Assembly (NCBI GenBank): GCA_009914645.1
Contig: VFLB01000135.1
Coordinates: 1-9,300 of the forward strand
From: Synechococcaceae bacterium Bin_79_3
Lineage (GTDB): Bacteria; Cyanobacteriota; Cyanobacteriia; PCC-6307; Cyanobiaceae
Reading direction: 5' to 3'
Length of the DNA stretch: 9,300 nucleotides
Every line of letters starts with the position of its first letter. The stretch's first letter is position 1. The notes under the pieces are model-generated. The model was not told where the DNA came from. It did no database searches and was given only the letters and a program-made list of their open reading frames with translations. Positions 1 to 6,200 of this stretch are shown here, piece by piece. Both the position numbers and the translations under genes were made by a program.

Positions 1-119
1 AGGGGCGCGAGAGCTGCCGTAAAGCAGGGATAAAAGCATTCCCCACCTGGACTCTGGGCGAAAAACGTAGTGAAGGAGTGATGAAACTTAATGAGCTAAA
101 AGTATGGGCTGGGCTCTAA
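1..119 (+). CDS. C-terminal end of a thioredoxin-like domain, probably of a VKOR-family disulfide oxidase (5' truncated by the window)
   Basis: The frame starting at base 3 is open from the left edge and ends in TAA at 117-119, giving 38 visible residues. They contain a Cys followed by KAGI and then FPTW (cis-Pro region), a GE turn, a Gly-Val strand and a final 'LNELKVWAGL'. This is the pattern of the last strand and helix of the thioredoxin-like domain fused to the C-terminus of cyanobacterial vitamin K epoxide reductase homologues, which generate disulfides in the thylakoid lumen or periplasm. The membrane VKOR domain and its CXXC would lie outside the window, so the VKOR assignment is an inference from the tail only. 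A stand-alone thioredoxin-like protein is the main alternative. The next gene begins 55 nt downstream on the same strand but has its own promoter. Confidence 0.65.
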   Translation, partial: GRESCRKAGIKAFPTWTLGEKRSEGVMKLNELKVWAGL

Positions 120-123
120 ATAG

Positions 124-153
124 TTGATAGAAATTCTCAAAGGCTTTTATAGT
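124..153 (+). promoter_or_regulatory. Sigma70-type promoter for the ICMT-like gene
   Basis: TTGATA at 124-129 and TATAGT at 148-153 each match 5 of 6 consensus bases and are separated by 18 nt. Transcription would start near base 160, giving a leader of about 15 nt before ATG 175. The TTG at 124 that could open the longest reading frame lies within the -35 box and is therefore unlikely to be the translation start. This is pattern matching only. Confidence 0.5.
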
Positions 154-174
154 AACGAGCTCTCAAAAATAATT

Positions 175-792
175 ATGCAATTGCGCCAAATGATTAATCT
201 CCATAAGGGGCTTACAGCCCCTGTGGTGCTTTTGATGATGTTTTATTGGGGAAATTTTGCTGTTGGCCCATGCATCTATTTGGCTCTTCATGGCACCTAT
301 GGCGCATTGTGGTTGATAAAAGATCAGCTTTTCCCTGATCGCCAGTGGCAGCAAGAGATCAACTGGGCTACGGCGATAGGTGGTTTTTTTGTGATGGGGC
401 TCTACTGGTTGGCGCCATTGTTGTTGATATGCGGTAACCGCCAGCCCAGCCCTTCACTGCTTGCTATTGCCGTTGCAATAAATTTATTTGGCACTGTGCT
501 TCATTTTGGCAGCGACGCCCAAAAGCATTTCACCTTAGAACTTCGAAAGGGATTAATTACTACAGGTTTCTTTAGCCGTTGCCGTAATCCTAATTATTTA
601 GGCGAACTTTTAATTTATGCATCTTTTGCTTTAGTTGCGATGCATTTTATTCCTTGGCTAGTTTTAGCCGGGTTTGGATTTGGAGTATTTCTACCAAATA
701 TGCGCCGCAAAGATATTTCTTTATCACGCTACCCAGGATTTCAAAATTGGTACAAACAAACCGGATTCCTGTTGCCGAAGTTATTTATTTAG
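175..792 (+). CDS. Isoprenylcysteine carboxyl methyltransferase (ICMT)/PEMT-like integral membrane methyltransferase family protein
   Basis: The 205-residue protein is hydrophobic with about four to five membrane segments (roughly residues 13-37, 66-87, 92-112 and 146-174). Its C-terminal half carries the signature of the ICMT/phospholipid-methyltransferase superfamily: a basic 'LRKGLITTGFFSRCRNPNYL' stretch (123-142) with the RNPNYLGE core at 137-144, then a C-terminal 'YPGFQNWYKQT...LLPKLF'. In known ICMTs this region binds S-adenosylmethionine at the membrane surface. The substrate cannot be read from sequence; bacterial members may methylate lipids or other isoprenoid-type acceptors. The N-terminal 'INLHKG...LHGTYGALWLIKD' block belongs to a DUF1295-like subgroup. 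ATG 175 is preferred because a promoter lies just upstream and TTG 124 is inside it; ATG 190 is also possible. The 3' half is more AT-rich than the following genes. Confidence 0.75.
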   Translation: MQLRQMINLHKGLTAPVVLLMMFYWGNFAVGPCIYLALHGTYGALWLIKDQLFPDRQWQQEINWATAIGGFFVMGLYWLAPLLLICGNRQPSPSLLAIAVAINLFGTVLHFGSDAQKHFTLELRKGLITTGFFSRCRNPNYLGELLIYASFALVAMHFIPWLVLAGFGFGVFLPNMRRKDISLSRYPGFQNWYKQTGFLLPKLFI

Positions 793-809
793 AAGCCTCA
801 TTCTTTATT

Positions 810-842
810 TTTTAAAAAAGTTAAAGGGCCCTTCCAGGCCCA
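810..842 (-). terminator. Intrinsic terminator of the tmRNA gene
   Basis: Read on the minus strand, a GGGCC arm (837-841) and a GGCCC arm (826-830) form a 5-bp all-GC stem with a 6-nt loop. It is followed by TTTAACTTTTTT, the U-rich tract expected of a Rho-independent terminator. It sits directly beyond the expected 3' end of the tmRNA coding piece. On the plus strand the same hairpin lacks a strong U-run, so it probably serves the ICMT-like gene less well. Confidence 0.7.
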
Positions 843-856
843 ATGAGTTATTTGGT

Positions 857-1014
857 TGATAAGGCTAACTTCACCCCATCTCCCCTAAGGGTCAGGCGGC
901 CACTGGGGCGGCTTGACGGGAGAAACGAACGATGTTGTTCGCTGTTACGGTTTTGCTCTCACCGAGCAGGCTTCAGTCATCCGCCTGATGCCCCGTCGAA
1001 ACCATTGCAGCCCC
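857..1014 (-). ncRNA. ssrA: tmRNA coding piece (mRNA-like domain with 5' acceptor strand)
   Basis: Its 5' end GGGGCTG at 1014-1008 forms the acceptor stem with the other piece. It continues with the D-loop analogue containing TTCGACGGGG, a CAGGC/GCCTG hairpin, the resume region and the tag frame, then the 3' strand of P5. The 3' end near 857-862 is estimated from the position of the terminator. Confidence 0.8.
892..942 (-). other. tmRNA proteolysis-tag reading frame
   Basis: From a GCG resume codon at 942-940 the frame encodes ANNIVRFSRQAAPVAA and ends at TGA (894-892). The hydrophobic APVAA end is the type of degron recognised by ClpXP-like proteases, and the peptide matches the tag family I recall for marine Synechococcus. 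The resume codon is not an initiation codon: translation enters from the stalled mRNA. Bases of the QAAPV codons also form one strand of the P5 stem. Confidence 0.9.
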
Positions 1015-1029
1015 TTGAACTAAGGGGAA

Positions 1030-1081
1030 TGGAGCTGAGCGGAATCGAACCGCTGTCCGAAGCACTGGTGAGGATCACCTA
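1030..1081 (-). ncRNA. ssrA: tmRNA acceptor piece (tRNA-like 3' domain)
   Basis: This half supplies the T-arm and the 3' strand of the acceptor stem. The T-loop TTCGATT is closed by a GCGG/CCGC stem, followed by CAGCTCC and the discriminator A at 1030. CTCACC (1067-1072 on the minus strand) is fully complementary to GGTGAG in the coding piece (958-963), a likely P2-type helix holding the two pieces together. The 5' boundary is uncertain and could extend into the hairpin at 1082-1099. The CCA tail would have to be added after processing. Confidence 0.8.
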
Positions 1082-1099
1082 GTTCGATCGAAATCGAAC
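1082..1099 (-). repeat. Perfect 7-bp inverted repeat with a UUCG loop, upstream of the tmRNA acceptor piece
   Basis: On the minus strand GTTCGAT-TTCG-ATCGAAC forms a perfect 7-bp stem capped by a UUCG tetraloop. It lies between the acceptor piece and the start of the divergent methyltransferase gene. It may be the 5' end of the tmRNA precursor, where a stable hairpin could position RNase processing, or part of the acceptor piece itself. A DNA-level operator role is also possible because the arms are palindromic. Confidence 0.6.
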
Positions 1100-1133
1100 C
1101 TCATCATTGTGACAGGAGTTGGGCTCAGCAGTT

Positions 1134-2300
1134 ATGTCAGCACTCAATACACCCAATTACAGCGTTGTGGCGGTAGTTGCCCCCGGCCTTGAGGCTCCAG
1201 CTGCTGAAGAGCTGAGCCGGCTCGGTTGCACAGCAGTTAGTCCCCTGCGGCGTGCGGTGCAATTTCAAACAGATCAAGCTGGTTTCTATCGCTTGCATCT
1301 TCAAGCCCGCTTACCTTTTCGCTTTTTACGCCACCTCGGCAGTTTTCCCTGCAGCAGTCGCGAGCAGCTATATCAGGGGGTGCAGGCAGCAGCTGATTGG
1401 CAGCAATGGTTGCCCCCCACTACAACTTTTCGAGTGGAAACAAGCGGTAGTGCGCCGGGCTTAACCCACAGCCATTACTGCGCGTTGGAAGTGAAAAATG
1501 CCTTGGTGGATTTGCAACGTGAGCGCTGGGGCGAACGTTCCAGCATCGAACTTGAAAACCCCAACCTCGTTTTACATCTACACCTTGGGGCTTCAGAAGC
1601 CAGCCTCTACCTTGATGGCAGTGGCGAAAGTTTGCATCGCCGTGGTTATCGGCCCGCCATGGGCTTAGCTCCTTTAAAAGAAAATCTGGCGGCTGGTTTG
1701 ATTGCTCTCACCGGCTGGGATGGTTCTTTGCCCTTGGTGGATCCGCTTTGCGGTTCTGGCACTTTATTGATAGAAGCAGCTGCCATGGCCCTCGCTCGCT
1801 CGCCAGGGGTGGGGCAAGGGCGCTTGTTTGCGTTGCAGCGCTGGCCTGATTTTGATCCAGGGCTATGGAGTGCTGAGCTGGAGGCAGCCACTGGTTTGGC
1901 CCGTAATGAGCTCAGTGATGGTCGCCCGCTTGCCCCCATCTACGGCATTGAACGTGATCATGAGGTGTTCGAGCAGGCTTGCACTAATGCAACAGCTGCA
2001 GGAGTGGCGCCATGGCTGCAATTACAAAAAGGTGATTTTCGCGATTTTCAACCCCCACAGCAACCTGGCGTTTTGGTGTGCAATCCCCCCTATGGCGTGC
2101 GTTTAGGTAAAGATGAAAATCTGGAACAACTATTTTTTGATCTGGGCCAAATGTTGAAGCAGCGTTGCAGTGGCTGGCAGCTCTGGTTGTTAAGTGGAAA
2201 TCCAGCCAGCACAGCGCCAATGCGCTTAAAAGCCAGCCGCCGCATACCTATAAGTAATGGCGGTATCGATTGCCGCTGGTTGCACTACCAGATTCGCTAA
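1134..2300 (+). CDS. THUMP-domain class I SAM-dependent RNA methyltransferase, RlmL/YpsC-like (23S rRNA guanine N2-methyltransferase)
   Basis: The 388-residue protein has an N-terminal ferredoxin-like/THUMP region (about residues 5-150, starting VVAVVAPGLEAPAAEEL) followed by a Rossmann methyltransferase domain. The SAM-binding motif DPLCGSGTLLIEAA starts at residue 203 and the catalytic NPPYG motif at 317-321. 'HRRGYRP...APLKENLAAGLI' before motif I is also typical. This matches the N-terminal, m2G2445-forming half of E. coli RlmL and B. subtilis YpsC, so N2-guanine methylation of 23S rRNA is the likely reaction; the exact site is inferred. The RlmK half is absent. ATG 1134 is preferred; a TTG at 1119 would add five residues but has a GGAG only 1 nt before it. 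The gene diverges from the tmRNA gene and its TAA overlaps the stop of the convergent holin-like gene. Confidence 0.88.
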   Translation: MSALNTPNYSVVAVVAPGLEAPAAEELSRLGCTAVSPLRRAVQFQTDQAGFYRLHLQARLPFRFLRHLGSFPCSSREQLYQGVQAAADWQQWLPPTTTFRVETSGSAPGLTHSHYCALEVKNALVDLQRERWGERSSIELENPNLVLHLHLGASEASLYLDGSGESLHRRGYRPAMGLAPLKENLAAGLIALTGWDGSLPLVDPLCGSGTLLIEAAAMALARSPGVGQGRLFALQRWPDFDPGLWSAELEAATGLARNELSDGRPLAPIYGIERDHEVFEQACTNATAAGVAPWLQLQKGDFRDFQPPQQPGVLVCNPPYGVRLGKDENLEQLFFDLGQMLKQRCSGWQLWLLSGNPASTAPMRLKASRRIPISNGGIDCRWLHYQIR

Positions 2301-2671
2301 CGCCCCAGAAGGGTGCGGGTGGTGCGGCTTATTCCAGCAGTGGTTTGGGGCAGATAGGGCCCCTTCAGCAGTTGTCCGCCAATGCGCAGAAGTAAGCCAG
2401 CCAGCAGCAGATCAGCTGCCCCAATGATCAAAAAGGCGGCTAACCAGGAAAGTTTCCAGCTCTGCACAAGCCATAAAGCCAAAGCGCCATGGCCCACCAA
2501 AAGTGCACCGCTCAGCAGTACTAAGGCCGTAGTTATAACGAGTCCTCCCACGATCAGGCGGCGTTTTTCGCGATCTGCCTCCTGCAGGGCAATGCGCACA
2601 TGTAGATCAAAAACCGATGTAACTAAAGAAGCAAATTTTGAGCTGGTGCTGCGGGGGGTGGAACTGGCCAT
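2297..2671 (-). CDS. Phage holin family protein (Holin-X/DUF1469-like), small membrane protein
   Basis: The 124-residue protein has a polar N-terminus, an amphipathic segment 'LVTSVFDLHVRIALQEADREKRR' (16-38), two long hydrophobic helices (about 39-67 and 74-96) and a short cytoplasmic tail. This is the layout of the DUF1469/'putative Actinobacterial Holin-X, holin superfamily III' family, widespread in cyanobacteria and actinobacteria outside prophages. The family name does not prove lysis activity and no phage genes surround it. It is encoded 4 nt downstream of the YqjD-like gene, a pairing that suggests one transcript and a shared membrane role. Its TAG overlaps the TAA of the convergent methyltransferase gene. 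Confidence 0.75.
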   Translation of the reverse strand: MASSTPRSTSSKFASLVTSVFDLHVRIALQEADREKRRLIVGGLVITTALVLLSGALLVGHGALALWLVQSWKLSWLAAFLIIGAADLLLAGLLLRIGGQLLKGPYLPQTTAGISRTTRTLLGR

Positions 2672-2675
2672 ACCC

Positions 2676-3098
2676 CTAGCGCCTGCGGCTACTTAGAAGC
2701 AAGCCAGCAAGAAGACCAACGCCTGCCGCAATGCCAAGGGCTAATAAAGGTCTTTCCCGCACAGGTTGTTCAAGCTTTGGCCGCAAGTTGGCGTTTAGAT
2801 CATCCAGCAGCTGCTCCAACTGTTCTTCCAGTGGTTGCAAACTGTCGCCAATACGACGGCCCTGCTCCCCGGCCACCTCCATAAATTCCAAAAGTTGTGC
2901 CTGGATAACGCTGGCGGTGCGTCCGGTTTGGTTTGAAATCAGCAACACCACTTCATCCAAACTGCCACGAGTGCTGGAGAGGGTGTCGTGGGTGAGCTGC
3001 GGCCATTGTTTTTGAATCGCTGGTAGCAATTCAGCAAACCGTTCCCGAAAAAGTTCTCCCACTTGGCCTACAGCAGTTACTGGGTTGGAACTGTCCAT
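2676..3098 (-). CDS. YqjD/ElaB-like (DUF883-type) membrane-anchored coiled-coil protein
   Basis: The protein is 140 residues from ATG 3098. It is mostly amphipathic helix (about 8-112), with a heptad-like 'LEEQLEQLLDDLNANL' near 90-105. It ends in a single membrane helix (118-135) and a basic SSRRR terminus. The 'VRERPLLALGIAAGVGLLAG' segment is the hallmark of the C-terminal anchor of the YqjD/ElaB/DUF883 family. In E. coli YqjD this tail anchors the protein in the inner membrane and the N-terminal part binds stationary-phase ribosomes; whether this homologue does the same is inference. A GTG at 3143 could add 15 residues, but the ATG start fits the family better. It lies 4 nt upstream of the Holin-X-like gene and is divergent from smc. 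Confidence 0.72.
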   Translation of the reverse strand: MDSSNPVTAVGQVGELFRERFAELLPAIQKQWPQLTHDTLSSTRGSLDEVVLLISNQTGRTASVIQAQLLEFMEVAGEQGRRIGDSLQPLEEQLEQLLDDLNANLRPKLEQPVRERPLLALGIAAGVGLLAGLLLSSRRR

Positions 3099-3174
3099 AT
3101 CAATTCGCAATTGTTGAAAGCAACCTATCCGGCTTGGCGCCACTTGGCAGCATTGGCTAGTGCCCCTTGTGCAG

Positions 3175-3203
3175 TTGAAGAGGTTTGCTAGCGTGAATAT
3201 AAT
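3175..3203 (+). promoter_or_regulatory. Sigma70-type promoter for smc
   Basis: TTGAAG at 3175-3180 and a perfect TATAAT at 3198-3203 are separated by exactly 17 nt. Transcription would begin near 3210, leaving about 25 nt before TTG 3235. This places the longer in-frame starts (GTG 3160 and GTG 3193) upstream of or inside the promoter and supports the shorter SMC N-terminus. Confidence 0.6.
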
Positions 3204-3234
3204 TCAGTTTCGGGGCAAAGCCGCCGCTGTCCTG

Positions 3235-6200
3235 TTGGTATATATCAATCAGGTAAGCCTCACTCATTTTAAATCTTTTGGCGGTTCGGTAACCCTTCCG
3301 CTTAATACCGGTTTCACTGTGGTAACCGGGCCTAATGGATCGGGTAAGAGCAATATTTTAGATGGAATCCTTTTTTGCCTTGGCTTAGCAAATAGCCGTG
3401 GTATGCGGGCAGAACGGCTGCCGGATTTGATAAATAACGGTGTAATACGCGAAGGCAAAGCGGCAGAAGCGTCGGTTTCTGTGCGCTTTGATCTCCAGGA
3501 TTGGCAGCCGGATGAGGCGGAAGCAGGCCTTGAGGCCCCTAGTGAAGGTGCTTGGATTAAGCCTGGCCAAAAGGAATGGACTGTTACTCGTCGCTTGCGG
3601 GTGGCAGCCGGCGGTACATACAGCAGTAGTTACAGCGCCGATGGCGTTAGTTGCAACCTGCAGCAACTGCAAACCCAGCTGCGGCGTTTACGGGTGGATC
3701 CCGATGGCAGCAATGTAGTGATGCAGGGAGATGTAACCCGAATTGTGTCGATGGGTGCAAAAGATCGCCGCGGCATAATCGACGAATTGGCAGGTGTTGC
3801 TCTCTTTGATAGCCGCATCGATCAGGCCCGCAGCAAGCTTGAAGAGGTGCAGGAGCGTGAAGAGCGTTGCCGCATTGTTGAAGGTGAACTTCAAGCCTCC
3901 CGCAACCGCCTTGAGCGGGATTGCCAAAGGGCCCGTTTATACCAAGAACTGCGCCTTAAGTTGCAACTTGGAAGGCAGCAAGAACAGGTGCTGCAGGTGG
4001 AGCATTCCCGCCTTCAATTGCAAAAGCTCGAGCAGCAACATTCCCAAATACAACAATGTGAGATCAAAGAGCGGGATGCAATTCAGACCGGAGAAATAGA
4101 AATTGCAGCTGCCGTAATAGGGCTCGAAAAATTACAACTGGAGGTGAAATCCCTCGGCGAAGATCAATTATTGGCGGTGCAAGGCCAACTAGCTGAATTA
4201 GATGCCTCTGGCAGGGAAAGGCAACGGCGTGTTGAGAGGCATCAACAGGAATCCAGCCAGATTCAGCAGCAACGCCATCAACTGCTACAAGAACGTGGCG
4301 GATTGCTAGATCAAAAGCGCCAGCTGGAAGCTGCTGATCAAGGCCAAGAACGCCTGCAAGCTCAGGCCGATTGTCTTAATGCCGAGGCGGCGGTGGAACT
4401 TTCCCGGCGCCGTTTGGGGGAGGTGGCGGGTAGATCCGGCAGTTGGCTAGAGGAGCAGCAGCAGCTCAGCCGCCGCCGCCAAGAGCTGCAGGCTGAGTTA
4501 GCCCCGCTGCAATCTGAGCAGTTACAGCTGGATGAACGTTGCCGCCAAGATCGAGAAAGATTGCTCGAACAAGAGCAGCAACTCGGGCAGGAACAACAAG
4601 GTAGTGATGTTGCAAAACAACAACTTGAGCTGCTGCAAAAACAACTTGAGCAGCTTTTGCAAGAAGCAGAAAAACAACGCAACAGCACCCAGAGCCTCGC
4701 TGAAGCCCTTTCGCTGCAGCAACGTACCCGCCAGCGATTGGAGCAGGAACAGCAGCAACTTGAGCGGGAGATCGCTCGCCAAGACAGTCGCCGCGAAACC
4801 CTGCAAGAAAGCCGCGGCACCGGCGCCCTGCGGGTGCTACTGGAAGCTGGCCTAGAGGGCATTCACGGTTCCATTGCTCAGCTAGGTGAGGTGGAAGAGC
4901 AATTTCGCCTCGCCCTTGAGGTGGCTGCGGGGGGCCGCCTGAGCCAGGTGGTGGTAAACGACGATCGCATCGCTGCCAGGGCAATTGAACTGCTCAAACA
5001 AAAACGAGCCGGCAGGCTTACTTTTCTACCTTTAAATAAAATTCGTAGTAACTCCAATTCGAGTTTTAGTTCCAGTGCCCTTGAGAGGGCAAACCCGATC
5101 GCTGCAAGTGCTGGTTGCCTTGGCAGAGCCCTCGAGTTGCTGCGTTTTGAACCTGTTTATAGCGAGGTGTTTCGCTACGTATTTGGTGAAACGCTTGTTT
5201 ACAAAGACCTTGAATCAGCCCGCCGCGAGTTGGGCCGCAGCCGCATCGTTACTCTCGAAGGTGAACTGCTTGAACGCAGTGGTGCAATCACCGGAGGCAG
5301 CCAGCAGCAGCGCAGTGGCGGCCTCAGTTTCGGACGTGCAAGTGAAGGTGATGAAGCGGAACCATTGCGCCGCCGTTTGCTTGAACTTGGCGAAACCCTT
5401 TTGGCATCAAGGCGGAAGGAGCAGGAGTTAACGGCAAACCTGGAATTGCTGCAAACCTCCCTTGCTAATCAACGCTCCCAACAGGCGGCCTTGGAGGCGG
5501 AATTGGCAGCCGCAAAAAGATCCCATGGTCCCCAATTGAGCCGCGAAAATCAGCTGCAACAACGCCTATTGCAATTGCGCTCAGCAATTAATAAAGACGC
5601 TGAGCGGCTGCTGCAACTAAGCAGCATCAAGGCGCCATTAGAGAAGGAAAGAGCAGCAATCGAAGCAGCAGAAGCCAACGCCGGTGATCAACAAGACGGC
5701 GCCCGTTGGCGTGTTTTGCAGCAGGAATTGGAGCAGGCCGACAATTCTCTGCGTATTGCGAGGGAGCAGAAAGACGGCTTGGAAGCACGTCAGAGGGAAT
5801 CCAGCCTCCAGCTGGCAAGGCTGCAAAGCCAGCTAGAAGCTCTAGTGACGAACGAGCAGCGCATCCAAGAGGCAGCAGCAGCGCTTAGCTCCGAGGTGCA
5901 GGGGTTGCGCCAGCAGCAGCTTGTGGATCAAACCCGGCGCTTGGCCTTTGAAAGTGAGCAGCAGGAATTACAAACCCGTTTTGGTGAACAACGCCGCGCT
6001 CGCGATCAAGCAGAAGCCCAGCTAGCGGGTTTACGCCAAAAACAACAACAACATCAATGGGAATTGCAACGCTTGGCCGAAAAACTTCAAGCGCTGCTGG
6101 AAGAACAGCGCAATCTCAGTTTGCGCCTAAATCAATTGGAGCTGGCACTACCTGATCCGCTGCCAGAGATACCTGAGGAGCTGCGGCATGCGGGTCTTGA

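Larger units (their letters stand above)
857..1100 (-). ncRNA. ssrA: Transfer-messenger RNA, circularly permuted two-piece (cyanobacterial type)
   Basis: The minus strand carries the two halves of a tmRNA in permuted order: first the acceptor piece (3' end of the mature RNA, to 1030), then a 15-nt spacer (1029-1015), then the coding piece (from 1014). The acceptor piece has a T-arm (GCGGTTCGATTCCGC) and ends CAGCTCC plus discriminator A; no CCA is encoded. The coding piece begins GGGGCTG and pairs perfectly (one G-U) with CAGCTCC, rebuilding the tRNA-like acceptor stem. The conserved 'TGGTTTCGACGGGG' follows. After the tag frame, CGCCCCA (904-910) pairs with TGGGGTG (872-878) as a P5-type stem. 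tmRNA with SmpB rescues stalled ribosomes and tags the nascent chain for proteolysis. The outer ends are approximate. An upstream promoter must lie in the 5' part of the divergent rlmL-like gene; I could not identify a convincing one. Two-piece tmRNAs are established for this cyanobacterial lineage. Confidence 0.93.

Noticed and set aside
81..119. Possible 12-codon leader peptide (ATG 81 with GGAG upstream)
   Set aside because: It is in the same frame as, and forms the end of, the thioredoxin-like C-terminus, so the ATG is an internal Met codon.
124..174. N-terminal extension of the ICMT-like protein from TTG 124
   Set aside because: The TTG is part of a good -35 box and the -10 box follows within the extension, so the transcript probably starts near 160.
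843..1082. Plus-strand 79-residue open frame
   Set aside because: It is antisense to the tmRNA gene, whose paired stems and tag explain the sequence.
2297..2671. Prophage lysis module suggested by the holin-like protein
   Set aside because: No endolysin, spanin, integrase or structural phage gene is nearby, and the Holin-X family is common on ordinary bacterial chromosomes.
3099..3143. N-terminal extension of the YqjD-like protein from GTG 3143
   Set aside because: The added residues (APSRIGCFQQ and onward) do not look family-like, and ATG 3098 gives a normal-length protein.
4362..4984. Long minus-strand open frames (166 and 172 residues) within smc
   Set aside because: They lie opposite the Gln/Glu/Leu-rich coiled-coil arm. 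The translations are low-complexity Ser/Cys or Ala/Gly-rich and resemble no family; the smc frame accounts for the bias.
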